From the NCBI GenBank assembly GCA_947504205.1, contig CANNGL010000001.1, positions 620,001 through 684,000 of the forward strand: a stretch of DNA of 64,000 nt, given 5' to 3'. Below are positions 10,845-21,400 of this stretch, piece after piece; the stretch's first letter is position 1; each line of letters starts with the position of its first letter. Below the pieces are notes generated by a model, which was given only the letters and a program-made list of their open reading frames with translations, had not been told where the DNA came from and made no database searches. The translations under genes were made by a program, and so were the position numbers. The stretch comes from an uncultured Litoreibacter sp. GTDB taxonomy: Bacteria; Pseudomonadota; Alphaproteobacteria; Rhodobacterales; Rhodobacteraceae.

Positions 10845-12431
10845 ATGACTAAGGGCGTTCTTTCGGGTCTGTTCTGGGGTGTCGTGGTGGCTGGGATTGC
10901 CACCGTGTTTCTGTCTCTTTATGCGCCGGTGCCGGTTCAGGCCGTTGCAACCGATACAGATGATCCGGAGATAACGCAGGATACGACCGAGATGGCTTCG
11001 GCAGGCGCGGCAGAGATCACACAATCCGACGCGTCGGACCAAGCGACTGAAAGTGATGATACGACCAGCGCGGTTGCGGACGCCGAAACGGTTCCCGATA
11101 TCGACGATGAGGCCGATGGCACAACGCCAGAGGTTGACGTCGCTACGACGGAGCAGCCAGTCGCTGACCCGGTTAACGCAGATAGCGCTGTACCGGCCAG
11201 CCCCAGCCTGTCGCAAGCCAGCGATGAAGATACCTTGAAGGCGCCCGAAGCCCAAACGGATGGCACTGTTCTGGCGGAGGCGCCTTTGGCACCGACTGCC
11301 GCTGAGCAATCAGGTCAGTCGCCAGATGTGGAAGCGGGTGACGTGACGCGACCGAACGTGGATCTCGAACTTTCTGGCGTGCAAGATGGAAATCAGACCT
11401 CAGAGACGAATTTCCCAACAATATCAGCGGCGACCGAAGAGACCGAAACAGCATTGGCAGCGGTTGAACCCAGACGTTTGAAAGTCCCGACTTCGCCGAC
11501 TCAAGTGCCACAAACTGGCGATGCACCCGAGCCGTTCAAAGCACCGGAACCTGAAGCGCCTGCTGCTGAGCTGGAGGTGAAGCCATCGACGATTTCGTCG
11601 GACACACCGATTGCCGTGCCGGTGCCCAAAATCGATAATCCTGTTCAGGGTGTTGTCATAAACCGGCTGCCGACGTTGCGGGAGGCTGAGCCGGAAGAGG
11701 AAACGACTGAAGCCGGATTGGAGACGGAGGTTGCCACGCTCGATCCTGCGGAGGTCGGCGCACTTGCCGCTTTCCGGGCGAGTGTGGAGCCAACAGGCGA
11801 CGCGTCGCTGTTTGCCATTGTACTGATTGACGAAGGTGAGAACGGTCTGGCGCGGGATAAGCTTCTGGAACTGAGTTTGCCCGTAACGATTGCACTGGAT
11901 CCGACGGCAGCCGATGCCGCCCAGACGATGAAGGCTTACCGCGACAAAGGCTTTGAAGTTGCGATTATCCCAAAGGATCTGCCTGTAGCTGCGTCGCCTT
12001 CGGATGTGGAAGTTGCGCTGGCCGGATATTTCGAGGTCGTTGAAGAGGCGGTGGCTCTGATGGACCCGCTGGATGGCCGTATTCAATCGAACCGCTCGCT
12101 TCTGCAACCCGTATTGGGTGCACTCAGCGGGTCTGGTCACGGGTTGATCACCTATAACCGGGGATTGAATTCGGCTCAGAAAGCAGCGCGCCGGGAAAAT
12201 ATCCCTGAAGCAACTGTTTTCCGCGTTCTCGACGCCGATCTCGAAAACTCGTCTCAGATCAAGCGTTATCTGGATCGCGCGGCATTTACGGCTAACAAGG
12301 ATGGCCAGGTCGTTGTCGTGGGGCGCAGCTACCCGGAGACGGTAACGGCTCTTCTGGAATGGAGCTTGGAGCGGAAAGATGGTGATCTTGCGATTGTACC
12401 TGTATCGGCGGCTATGGTTCCACTTGAGTAA
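10845..12431 (+). CDS. Membrane-anchored divergent polysaccharide deacetylase family protein
   Basis: The 528-residue protein has an N-terminal membrane anchor or signal (residues 5-27), a long acidic, Ala/Thr/Glu/Pro-rich disordered region (about 30-300), and a C-terminal NodB-like fold (about 315-528). That fold starts FAIVLIDEGENG and contains LPVTIALDPTAADA and an RSLLQPVLGAL segment. This matches the divergent polysaccharide deacetylase (YibQ-like) family, whose exact substrate is unsettled. It is divergent from trpG, with a good ribosome site (AGAGGTGG) before ATG 10845. Catalytic metal ligands are not obvious, so activity is uncertain. Confidence 0.8.
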   Translation: MTKGVLSGLFWGVVVAGIATVFLSLYAPVPVQAVATDTDDPEITQDTTEMASAGAAEITQSDASDQATESDDTTSAVADAETVPDIDDEADGTTPEVDVATTEQPVADPVNADSAVPASPSLSQASDEDTLKAPEAQTDGTVLAEAPLAPTAAEQSGQSPDVEAGDVTRPNVDLELSGVQDGNQTSETNFPTISAATEETETALAAVEPRRLKVPTSPTQVPQTGDAPEPFKAPEPEAPAAELEVKPSTISSDTPIAVPVPKIDNPVQGVVINRLPTLREAEPEEETTEAGLETEVATLDPAEVGALAAFRASVEPTGDASLFAIVLIDEGENGLARDKLLELSLPVTIALDPTAADAAQTMKAYRDKGFEVAIIPKDLPVAASPSDVEVALAGYFEVVEEAVALMDPLDGRIQSNRSLLQPVLGALSGSGHGLITYNRGLNSAQKAARRENIPEATVFRVLDADLENSSQIKRYLDRAAFTANKDGQVVVVGRSYPETVTALLEWSLERKDGDLAIVPVSAAMVPLE

Positions 12432-12511
12432 TAGGATTTGCCTGAGTTGCAACGGTTGAACACCCGCAACGAGGGGCGTATCACCGGCAAGATCGACCAA
12501 AGGACCGTCAG

Positions 12512-13552
12512 ATGACCATTCATTCTTCACTCGCTGATCTCGTTGGAAACACACCACTTTTGCGCCTTAGAGGGGCCAGTGAGGCGACGGGGTGCACGAT
12601 CCTTGGCAAAGCGGAGTTTATGAACCCCGGACAGTCGGTCAAAGACAGACCTGCGCTTTATATCATTCGCGACGCGATTGCCTCGGGCGCGTTGAAGCCG
12701 GGTGGAACGATCGTGGAAGGCACTGCAGGGAACACAGGCATAGGTCTGTCGCTTGTCGGTGCATCGATGGGATACAAGTCGGTCATCGTTATTCCTGAGA
12801 CCCAAAGCCAGGAAAAGAAAGACATGCTTAGGCTGGCGGGCGCGCGCCTGGTTGAGGTGCCCGCAAAACCCTACCGTAACCCGAACAACTTTGTGCGGTA
12901 TTCCGAGCGTCTTGCGAAAGCGCTTGATGCCACCGAACCGAATGGAGCGATCTGGGCCAATCAGTTTGACAATGTCGCCAATCGGCAGGCGCACTTTGAA
13001 ACCACCGGTCCTGAAATCTGGGCACAGACCGACGGAAACGTTGATGGCTTCATTTGCGCAGTCGGGTCAGGCGGTACATTGGCGGGGACGACGATGGCCC
13101 TGCAACCCAAAGGCGTCAAGATCGGCTTGGCCGATCCAGACGGTGCGGGCTTGTTCAGCTATTTCACGAAAGGTGAGATCGTGATGCAGGGCTCGTCCAT
13201 GGCCGAGGGGATTGGTCAGGTTCGCATCACCAAAAACCTTGAAGGTCTGGCGCCAGACTTCAGCTACAATATTCCGGACGCCGAAGGCCTGCCGGTCGTG
13301 TTTGACCTGTTGCAAAATGAAGGGCTCTGTATGGGGCTCTCCACAGGGATCAATGTGGCTGGTGCGATGCGTATGGCCCGTGACATGGGCCCCGGTCATA
13401 CCATTGTAACCATTTTGTGTGATTACGGCACACGCTATCAGGGCAAGCTCTGGAACCCGGGTTTCCTGCGCGAAAAGGAATTGCCTGCACCTGATTGGTT
13501 GGATGCGGATTACGATCCGCTGCCTGAGGTGTTCGAGGAAGTTGATGAGTAA
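12512..13552 (+). CDS. cysK: Cysteine synthase A (O-acetylserine sulfhydrylase)
   Basis: This 346-residue PLP enzyme of fold type II makes cysteine from O-acetylserine and sulfide. The PLP lysine is Lys44 in GQSVKDR, the substrate loop reads EGTAGNTG, and the phosphate loop reads VGSGGTLAGT. It is slightly longer than E. coli CysK, with an acidic tail. Its stop overlaps the next start (ATGAGTAA), so it is coupled to the MscS gene. Confidence 0.93.
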   Translation: MTIHSSLADLVGNTPLLRLRGASEATGCTILGKAEFMNPGQSVKDRPALYIIRDAIASGALKPGGTIVEGTAGNTGIGLSLVGASMGYKSVIVIPETQSQEKKDMLRLAGARLVEVPAKPYRNPNNFVRYSERLAKALDATEPNGAIWANQFDNVANRQAHFETTGPEIWAQTDGNVDGFICAVGSGGTLAGTTMALQPKGVKIGLADPDGAGLFSYFTKGEIVMQGSSMAEGIGQVRITKNLEGLAPDFSYNIPDAEGLPVVFDLLQNEGLCMGLSTGINVAGAMRMARDMGPGHTIVTILCDYGTRYQGKLWNPGFLREKELPAPDWLDADYDPLPEVFEEVDE

Positions 13553-16004
13553 GTCGCTCGCCCGGTCTGGTGTTTTCTTTGTCTTTGTTATCGCCACGCT
13601 GGTTGCGGTGTGGTCGGCGCCTCTGTTGGCGCAAGATACATCATCCACCGCAGCACAGATGGCCAATGCAAGCTCAACGCTTGTTGCCGCAGATGGGCGT
13701 CCGAATTACGCAGATTGGGATCGGACAGCTGCCCGCGCAGAGGACGTTATCGAAGCCGATCAGGCCTCTGATGAAGCGCTTGAAACCTTGCGCGCCCAAT
13801 TGGTCCGCTGGCGTGAACAGTTTCTGACACGTCAAAGCGCCAATAGTGCGCGGATAGAAACACTTCGCTCTCAGATCGACGCGCTCGGGGCGGCGCCGGA
13901 GGGTGATGCCACTGAGCCAGAGCAGATTGCTAACAGGCGGGCAGCACTAAACGAACAATTGGCAGAGGCGCAAGCGCCGGTGCGACGTGCGCAAGAGGCT
14001 TTTCGTCAGGCAAACGGGCTAATCAGTCAAATCGATGGCTTGGTGCGTGATCGCGGCGCTGATCGATTGCTCAGGCTGGATCCGACACCACTTAATCCTG
14101 TGAATTGGGCCGCTGGTATACGTGCGATTGGGGACGCGGGTGAGGTCGTCAGCTCTGAGACAGAGCGCAATCTTGCCTCATCCGGCCAGCAGAAAAATCT
14201 CAAGGATAATCTGCCATTGGCGTTGGTACTGGTATTGGTTGGCCTCATTCTGATCACGCGCGCTGGCGCATGGATCGAGCGATTTATCCAGCGCCTGCGC
14301 CGAAACAGGACAGAAACCCGCGCCAGCTTCCGTGCTGCGACCTTTGTGGGATCTTTGCTAGCTTTGGCGCTGCCCGTTTTGGGCGTCATTCTGATCATCG
14401 GCGCGGTTGATCTGACAGGTATCACGGGCCTGACAGGTGATCTGCTGCTGGAGGAGTTTGCCAGCGCTGTTATCAGCATCGCCGCCGCCAGATGGCTGTC
14501 CCTACGCGTTTTCCCTTCGGCACCAGATGTGCCTGCTCTTATCAACGTCTCACCAATTCAGCGGCGAGAGGGGCGCTTCTACGCGGTCACGCTGGCTTTG
14601 CTTGCGTCACTGAACGAGTTGATCGTGGTGTTGGCGACCGCCAGCCCGGCCTTGCGAGGCTCATTTGATCTGGCTGCGCAATCCGTGTTGCGTTTCCCGC
14701 TTATCCTGATTGCCGGGATTTTGCTGTTTCGTCTTGGCCAGATCTTGGTTGGAGCGGCACGTGGGCGCGCTGCCACGGGTGCTGATGAGGACGGGGCCAG
14801 CGAGAGGCTTTATCTCGGTGAAGATGGCCCGGGACGCGTTATCTTGCGGACGTTGGGGCAGGCGGCCTGCCTGGTTGGCGCGGTCGGGCCTATACTTGCG
14901 GGTATAGGATATGTCGCGGCGGCAAGTGATCTGTTGTTTGCTACTGTTCTAACGATAGGTCTTGTCGGGATTGTCGCGGTTATTCAAAGATTTGCCCGTG
15001 ATATCTATGCGATTGTCATGCGGTCAGAACAGACATCCGCCGCCTTGTTCCCGGTTCTCGTCGATTTTGTCATTGTGCTCTGCGCGTTGCCAATTCTCGC
15101 TTTGATCTGGGGTGCACGAGCCACCGATCTCAGTGAAGTCTGGTCCTACGTCGCCAACGGCTTTCAGATTGGTGAAAGCCGTATCTCGCCGCTCGATTTC
15201 ATGGCATTCCTTCTTGTCTTTGCGATTGGCTACGGGCTGACCCGTTTGTTGCAGGGCACGTTGAGAAGCAGTGTCTTGCCCAAGACCCGTATCGACATCG
15301 GTGGACAGAACGCGCTTGTAGCTGGCACCGGATATATCGGAATATTTCTGGCGGCGATTGCCGCTATTACCAGCGCAGGCCTCGATCTGTCGTCGCTTGC
15401 AATCGTTGCGGGTGCCTTGTCTGTGGGCATCGGTTTTGGTCTTCAAACCATCGTTTCGAATTTCGTGTCCGGTATCATCCTTCTGATAGAGCGCCCGATT
15501 TCCGAAGGAGATTGGATCGAGGTCGGCAGCACGATGGGCGTCGTAAAAGACATCTCTGTGCGCGCAACGCGGGTAGAGACATTTGACCGCCGCGACGTAA
15601 TCGTTCCAAATGCTGATCTGATATCAACCTCGGTGACCAACTGGACCAAGGGCAACCTCAACGGTCGGATCATCTTGCCGGTTGGCGTCGCCTACGGCTC
15701 GGACACCAAGCAGGTGGAAGCAATCCTGCGGGAGATTACAGAGGCGCACCCGGCCGTCATTTTGAACCCGCCACCGGCCATTTTGTTCATGAATTTCGGG
15801 GCAGATGCGCTTGAGTTCGAAATCCGGGCGATATTGCGCGATGTCAGCTATTCGCTGTCTGCTCGCAGCGACATCAATCATGAAATCGCGAAGCGGTTCG
15901 GTGATGAAGGCATCGAGGTGCCGTATGCTCAACGTGACATCTGGATCAGAAACCCGGAAGCTTTGACAGGCGATGAAACCGAAAGTAGCGAGACTGACAC
16001 ATGA
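13545..16004 (+). CDS. DUF3772/MscS family mechanosensitive channel
   Basis: This 819-residue protein has a signal peptide ending near APLLAQ (about 24), a periplasmic alpha-helical DUF3772-type domain (about 45-215), roughly ten membrane segments (215-610) and the MscS pore and beta domain (about 615-800). The MscS part includes VGIGFGLQTIVSNFVSG and the RPISEGDWIEVG segment. The family releases osmolytes on hypo-osmotic shock. The frame is open further upstream, but ATG 13545 gives the signal peptide and overlaps the cysK stop. It ends in a 4-bp overlap with the next gene. Confidence 0.9.
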   Translation: MSKSLARSGVFFVFVIATLVAVWSAPLLAQDTSSTAAQMANASSTLVAADGRPNYADWDRTAARAEDVIEADQASDEALETLRAQLVRWREQFLTRQSANSARIETLRSQIDALGAAPEGDATEPEQIANRRAALNEQLAEAQAPVRRAQEAFRQANGLISQIDGLVRDRGADRLLRLDPTPLNPVNWAAGIRAIGDAGEVVSSETERNLASSGQQKNLKDNLPLALVLVLVGLILITRAGAWIERFIQRLRRNRTETRASFRAATFVGSLLALALPVLGVILIIGAVDLTGITGLTGDLLLEEFASAVISIAAARWLSLRVFPSAPDVPALINVSPIQRREGRFYAVTLALLASLNELIVVLATASPALRGSFDLAAQSVLRFPLILIAGILLFRLGQILVGAARGRAATGADEDGASERLYLGEDGPGRVILRTLGQAACLVGAVGPILAGIGYVAAASDLLFATVLTIGLVGIVAVIQRFARDIYAIVMRSEQTSAALFPVLVDFVIVLCALPILALIWGARATDLSEVWSYVANGFQIGESRISPLDFMAFLLVFAIGYGLTRLLQGTLRSSVLPKTRIDIGGQNALVAGTGYIGIFLAAIAAITSAGLDLSSLAIVAGALSVGIGFGLQTIVSNFVSGIILLIERPISEGDWIEVGSTMGVVKDISVRATRVETFDRRDVIVPNADLISTSVTNWTKGNLNGRIILPVGVAYGSDTKQVEAILREITEAHPAVILNPPPAILFMNFGADALEFEIRAILRDVSYSLSARSDINHEIAKRFGDEGIEVPYAQRDIWIRNPEALTGDETESSETDT

Positions 16005-16717
16005 CGACCCGCCCTCTATTTCGGGAAGATGCCTATTTGCGAGAGGCCGAGGCCGAGGTTGTTCGCTCTGGCGATGGTCAAGTGATCTTGGAGGCATCCG
16101 TGTTTTATGCGCGCGGCGGTGGCCAGCCCGGTGACACAGGCGCGCTACATTGGGCTGGGGGTCAGGCGCGCGTAATTGACACTATCAAACAGTCTGATGA
16201 GTTGATTGCGGTTGTCCTAGAGGACGGGGCCGCGCTGCCCGAGGCGGGGCAACTGGTCACGCAAGATCTGGATTGGGATCGTCGGCACAAATTGATGCGG
16301 GTTCACACGGCATTACATCTGTTGTCAGTCGTGATACCACTTGGTGTGACCGGGGGATCCATCGGTGAAGCTAAAGGCAGGCTTGATTTCGACATGCCTG
16401 AGCCGTTGGAGGACAAGGACAAGATTTCGGCCGATCTGAACGCGCTGATCTCACGTGATTTGCCTGTCACGGAGAGCTGGATCACAGATGACGAGCTGGC
16501 GGCCAATCCGGGCCTGGTCAAAACCATGTCGGTCAAGCCGCCAACAGGGGCCGGGCAAGTGCGCCTTGTCCGGATTGGAGACGGCGACGAGCAGGTGGAT
16601 CTGCAGCCGTGTGGTGGAACACATGTGTCAACAACCTCCGAGATCGGCGAGGTACACCTCGGCAAGGTCGAGAAGAAGGGCGCCCGCAATCGACGGGTTT
16701 ACTTGCATTTGGTGTAA
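16001..16717 (+). CDS. Alanyl-tRNA editing protein (AlaX family)
   Basis: This 238-residue stand-alone editing domain hydrolyses mischarged Ser-tRNA(Ala) (or Gly-tRNA(Ala)). The zinc ligands are visible: HTALH with His102 and His106, and CGGTH with Cys204 and His208. The GGGQPGDTG loop near residue 39 is also typical. It lacks the synthetase core of AlaS, so it acts in trans. It overlaps the MscS gene by 4 bp, and tRNA-Ser(GGA) lies 139 bp downstream. Confidence 0.9.
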   Translation: MTTRPLFREDAYLREAEAEVVRSGDGQVILEASVFYARGGGQPGDTGALHWAGGQARVIDTIKQSDELIAVVLEDGAALPEAGQLVTQDLDWDRRHKLMRVHTALHLLSVVIPLGVTGGSIGEAKGRLDFDMPEPLEDKDKISADLNALISRDLPVTESWITDDELAANPGLVKTMSVKPPTGAGQVRLVRIGDGDEQVDLQPCGGTHVSTTSEIGEVHLGKVEKKGARNRRVYLHLV

Positions 16718-16856
16718 CAATGGTCGCATCCGGCTGCCCTGACAGGACATCAAACACTGTGCCGTCGTATCGTAAATCCCAACTCAAGCAATGACTTCGC
16801 GTCGAGCGCGGAAAAGCCCTTGCATCCCTTAGGGTTGTTTCGATAAACCCACCGGC

Positions 16857-16946
16857 GGAGCGGTGGCCGAGTGGTCGAAGGCGCACGCCTGGAAAGTGTG
16901 TAGGCGGGGAACCGTCTCGAGGGTTCGAATCCCTTCCGCTCCGCCA
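16857..16946 (+). tRNA. tRNA-Ser(GGA)
   Basis: The 90-nt gene has a 7-bp acceptor stem (GGAGCGG 16857-16863 with CCGCTCC 16936-16942), discriminator G and an encoded CCA end. The anticodon stem CACGC/GTGTG carries loop CTGGAAA with anticodon GGA at 16891-16893. A long variable arm (class II) and a T loop TTCGAAT are also seen. It reads UCC and UCU serine codons. Confidence 0.97.
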
Positions 16947-17310
16947 CTTCACATTGGGCAATTTGGTCGAGACTAAACGTAAAGGGCGTTTTCTAGCTCT
17001 ACAGGCGCTTGTGTGAAAGCTGTGCGGGGGGAGGCGGCCAGAACCTTTATAGATTTTTCGTTGCATATCGAAATTACCAGGCCGCAAGTCGCAAGGCTGG
17101 GGACCTGTGGGACAACTTGACTGCGGCATGTGCGGTCCGACTGGCAGGTAGCACAGAATATGCTGTGCAGAGGTTCAACGCTGACCGCTACGTGTTTCAT
17201 TCTACTGCAAGATAAGTGTGACCGAAACTCATGCGCGTGAGCAGCCAATTAGTTGATCTAGAAAAACTTCGATAAATGTGCCGAGGAGTTCCTTAGGCAG
17301 CTTGGCGATT
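16947..17310. other. Non-coding stretch after tRNA-Ser
   Basis: No gene can be supported here. The minus-strand frame 16973-17248 is open but Cys-rich, with no ribosome site and no recognisable family. No integrase gene and no second copy of the tRNA 3' end was found nearby, so there is no sign that an element is integrated at this tRNA. Confidence 0.5.
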
Positions 17311-18261
17311 TTACTGCATAGAAGTGTCGTTCCCGGTCAATTTCTTATGGCGCAGAAGAGCCATCAACTTTCTATCCCGTTCAATTTGCGCGTCGGAGAT
17401 ATTGGCAACGGGTGTTCGTCTGGTCAATTCGGCGACGACTTTGTCCTTCGCGATACCGGCCCAGTCGACACCCTGGTAAGAACCTATTCCAAAGTTGCGA
17501 TACATTCTTCCATATCTCGTGACGTAATCAGTAACCCCTCCAGGCGCGTTTAGGTGAATGGTCTGCATCGGACCCATGAAAGACCACCGCAGCCCAAGTC
17601 CATCGCATACAGCCTTGTCCAGATCTTCCGCAGAAACGATGCCGCTCCCGATCAGCTTGAACGCCTCTTCCAGTAGGGCGCCCTGAAGTCGGTTCACAAT
17701 AAATCCGTCGATTTCTTCATTCAAAACGATGGTTTCGCGCCGACATCGGAGCATCAGATCATTCGCCGTCTTAACGGTGTTCTTGGTAGTCCAAGGCGTT
17801 GGTACAATTTCGACAGCCGGAATGAGATGCGGAGGATTGATCGGATGTACAACCAAACAACGGTGCCTGCCGGGCAAATTCTTACAATAGCGTGATGCCG
17901 AGATGCCGGATGTTGAGCTTGCGATAGGCACGTCTTTTACAGCTATAGAGTCCAACGTTTGTGTGATTTCTCGCTTGATATCAACATCTTCAGGACCGTT
18001 TTCCTGAATGTGGATTGCACCATCCAAAGCGTCTTCGAGACCAGACGCTACCGTGATGCGCCGTAGAATTTGAGGCGCGTCGGATGGTGCGATCAGGTCA
18101 AACTCCACAAGGTCAGAAATCCGGGTTTCCATCGCCTTCAAGGCGCGCTCAGCGGCTTCACCCGAAACGTCATATAGCGCCACGTCCAAACCAGCTTGAG
18201 CAAACACGGCAGCCCAGCCTTGCCCAATCAATCCGGCACCGACGATGGCAATCTTGCTCAT
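17311..18261 (-). CDS. 3-hydroxyacyl-CoA dehydrogenase-like, probable L-gulonate 3-dehydrogenase (lambda-crystallin type)
   Basis: The 316-residue protein has an N-terminal NAD-binding Rossmann motif (VGAGLIGQGWA, residues 7-17) and a C-terminal 3-hydroxyacyl-CoA dehydrogenase domain. The HPINPPHLIPAVEIVP stretch near residue 145 is close to that of lambda-crystallin/L-gulonate 3-dehydrogenase and of L-carnitine dehydrogenase, rather than FadB-type enzymes. The expected reaction is NAD-dependent oxidation of the 3-hydroxyl of a small hydroxyacid. Which of the two substrates is used cannot be settled. It is a single gene with a large inverted repeat 60 bp upstream of its start. Confidence 0.75.
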   Translation of the reverse strand: MSKIAIVGAGLIGQGWAAVFAQAGLDVALYDVSGEAAERALKAMETRISDLVEFDLIAPSDAPQILRRITVASGLEDALDGAIHIQENGPEDVDIKREITQTLDSIAVKDVPIASSTSGISASRYCKNLPGRHRCLVVHPINPPHLIPAVEIVPTPWTTKNTVKTANDLMLRCRRETIVLNEEIDGFIVNRLQGALLEEAFKLIGSGIVSAEDLDKAVCDGLGLRWSFMGPMQTIHLNAPGGVTDYVTRYGRMYRNFGIGSYQGVDWAGIAKDKVVAELTRRTPVANISDAQIERDRKLMALLRHKKLTGNDTSMQ

Positions 18262-18321
18262 AACTCTTCTTCCTTTGTGCGACGAAACCAGGTCTAGAGA
18301 ATTGTTTAGTCGAAGGTGTTG

Positions 18322-18359
18322 TTTGGCAAGAACCTTGTAACCAAGAGGTTCTCGCCAAA
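18322..18359. repeat. 14-bp inverted repeat between dnaE2 and the dehydrogenase gene
   Basis: TTTGGCAAGAACCT (18322-18335) pairs with AGGTTCTCGCCAAA (18346-18359) around a 10-nt loop; the single non-Watson-Crick position can be a G-U pair in RNA from the minus strand. It lies 68 bp beyond the dnaE2 stop and 61-98 bp before the dehydrogenase start. No T tract follows, so it could be a 3'-end hairpin of the dnaE2 mRNA or an operator. Confidence 0.75.
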
Positions 18360-18426
18360 GACAGGTATAGCCACCGCATTAAGCATGTCTGTATTTGAGT
18401 ATTAGATTGCTTCCACACTCATGGCG

Positions 18427-21400
18427 CTAATGAAAGTCACGCGATTTGGGTATGATGCGGGCATCTCGGGGATGGCGGTGGGTGCTGTTCGGCAACGGTT
18501 TACGCACCTCGTCGGCGCGAGCCAATGGCACTTCCATTTGGTCATCTGAGAGTCTGTTCAAAGCGTCACTACGGTCTTCCAAGTGATGTACGACGATATG
18601 CACTACATCATCGCTGCGCTGCACCACACCGCGCACGTCGATCAGGCGTGATTGCATTATGGGCTTGCGGTACGTCTCCATTACCTTAGGCCAGATAACC
18701 AGATTGGCGACACCTGTTTCATCTTCGAGCGTGATGAAGCACACGCCCTTTGCGCTGCCTGGGCGTTGCCGGATCAGGACGATTCCAGCCATCTTGATGG
18801 ACTGCCCATTGCGCATTCTGCCTAAGTCAGAAGCAGGTCGATAGCCTTGTGCCGCCATGCTTTTACGTAAGAATGACATCGGATGAGCACGCAAAGACAA
18901 TCGCAGCGTCTGGTAATCGGCCACCACGTGTTCGCACTTGGGCATCGTGGGCAAAGTGAATATCGCCTCGTCGCCTTCGTCGCGCTTACCTTGAAATAAC
19001 GGTAGATTGGGCGCATCACGCAGCGCGCGTGTGTCCCAAAGCGCCTGCCTGCGGTCCCTTGCAATGGATTGGAATGTATCTGCTGCTGCCAACTTTTGCA
19101 TGGTTCTCGCGTCAATGCGCGCGCGTGTCTTGAGGTCTTTCAAATCAGCGTAGGGTTTTTCGCGCGCGCGCATGAGCCGTTCTGCTGCATCCTGCCCAAC
19201 CCCATCGACCTGCCGCAGCCCTATACGCATGGCAAAGCTGTTAGGGCCATCAGGTTCCAGCGTATTGTCCCAGTCAGAATAGTTCACATCTGCCGCACGA
19301 ATTGCGACCCCGTGGTCGCGAGCATCGCGCACGATTTGCGCAGGTGCATAAAAGCCCATCGGCTGCGCGTTCAGCAGGGCGGTGCAGAACACATCCGGGT
19401 AATGGCATTTGATCCAGCTTGAGATGTAAACCAACAATGCGAAACTTGCCGCGTGGCTTTCGGGAAAGCCGTAATCGCCAAAGCCTTTGATCTGGTTAAA
19501 GCATCGGGCCGCAAATTCGGGGTCATAGCCGCGCGCGATCATGCGTCCGACCATCTTTTCCTCAAGCTCTCCGATGGTTCCGCGCGAACGGAATGTGGCC
19601 ATGGCTTTACGCAACTGGTTGGCTTCGTCGGGTGAAAACTCGGCCGCAACCATGGCAATCTTCATGGCTTGTTCCTGAAAAATCGGTACGCCTTTGGTCC
19701 GTTCGAGGATTTTCTTCAATTCCTCCGGATCGTGATCGGGACCGGGGGATGGGTAATCCTCCGGCTCTTTCTTGCTACGACGGCGCAGGTAGGGATGAAC
19801 CATATCGCCTTGAATAGGTCCGGGTCGGACGATGGCGACCTGAATGACCAGATCGTAGAATTCACGCGGTTTAAGTCGAGGTAGCATGTTCATCTGCGCG
19901 CGGCTTTCGACCTGAAACGTGCCCAGGCTATCGCCTTTGCACAGCATATCGTAGACCGCTGCGTCTTCCTGCGGGACGCTGGCCAGATCATAACACTTGC
20001 CATGATGTGCTGCGATCAGATCAAACGCTTTGCGGATGCAGGTGAGCATACCCAACGCCAGCACATCGACCTTGAGGATGCGTAATTCGTCGATATCGTC
20101 CTTATCCCATTCAATAAACGTCCGGTCGGGCATCGCTCCGTTTCCGATGGGTACAGTCTGGGTCAGTGCCTTTTCGGTCAGGATAAAGCCGCCTACATGC
20201 TGGCCTAGGTGGCGCGGCATTCCAATCATCATATCCGCTAGCTTTATCGTGCGTGCGATCAACGGATCACGCAGGTCAAGACCCGCCTCAGCAGCTTCCT
20301 TTGCACCGATTTCGCGCCCCCAACTGCCCCAGATGGTCTTGGCAAGCGCTGACGTCACATCCGATGATAGTCCCATGACCTTTCCGACCTCGCGCACAGC
20401 CATGCGGGGGCGGTAGTGGATCACCGTCGCACACAGCGCTGCCCTGCCTCGCCCGTATTTATTGTAGATATACTGGATCACCTCCTCGCGCCGCTCATGC
20501 TCGAAGTCGACATCTATATCCGGCGGCTCGATCCGTTCTTCGGAGATGAAACGCTCGAACAACAGATCATTCTTTTCTGGATCGACGGCGGTAATACCCA
20601 GCACATAACAGACGGCGGAATTTGCGGCCGAGCCACGGCCCTGACAAAGAATGGCCGGTGAGACCCTGTGCCGGGCAAACTGGATAATATCGTGGATCGT
20701 CAGGAAATACTGCGCGATATTCATTTTTCCAATCAGTGCCAGTTCTTTGTCCAGCGTTTTGCGAGTCTTGTCTGGTACGCCATCAGGATACCGTTCTGCC
20801 GCCCCGTTCCACGTTAGCTCGACCAGATATTCATACGGCGTGCGTCCTTCAGGAATGGTTTCGTGTGGGTACTCGTAGGACAGTTCAAGCAAGTTAAATG
20901 CACAGGCATCGGCCACATCGCGGGTGGCGTGGATTGCATGTGGCCACTCGGCAAATAAGTTCAGCATCTGAGAAGGAGACTTCAGATGACGCTCGGCGTT
21001 GGCATCCAGCAAGAAGCCCGCTTTGGTGATCGTGGTCTTATGTCGGATGCAGGTCATCACGTCCTGCAAGGGGCGGTGCTCAGGCGCGTGGTAGTGCACA
21101 TCATTTGTGGCGAGGATCGACATATCATGCGCCTGCGCCAGTTGATCGAGAAAGTTGATCCGCGCTCGATCATCGCCGCGATAAAGATAGCTGGCGGCGA
21201 TGTGTTTCAACGTCGGCAAGACGCGAACCAATCGTTTCAACCTGGCTTTGAAATTATTCAAATCATTACTTGGTATAACAATCAGCTGCACATCATGGGC
21301 GTGAGTGGCCAGGTCATTCAGAACGATGTCGCAAGCCCCTTTAAGTTGCCAATTCCCATTCTCATCGTGCATTTTGCTTTTGGACAGCAGTTCGCACAAA

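Noticed and set aside
11424-12557. 377-codon open frame on the minus strand
   Set aside because: It lies fully antisense to the deacetylase-like gene and the cysK start, has no recognisable family and a composition (Arg, Gln, His rich) typical of a shadow frame.
16973-17248. 91-codon minus-strand frame after tRNA-Ser
   Set aside because: Cys-rich composition, no ribosome site and no family likeness; it may be chance.
16857-17310. tRNA-Ser as an integration site of a genomic island
   Set aside because: No integrase gene and no repeated tRNA 3' end was found in the following sequence.
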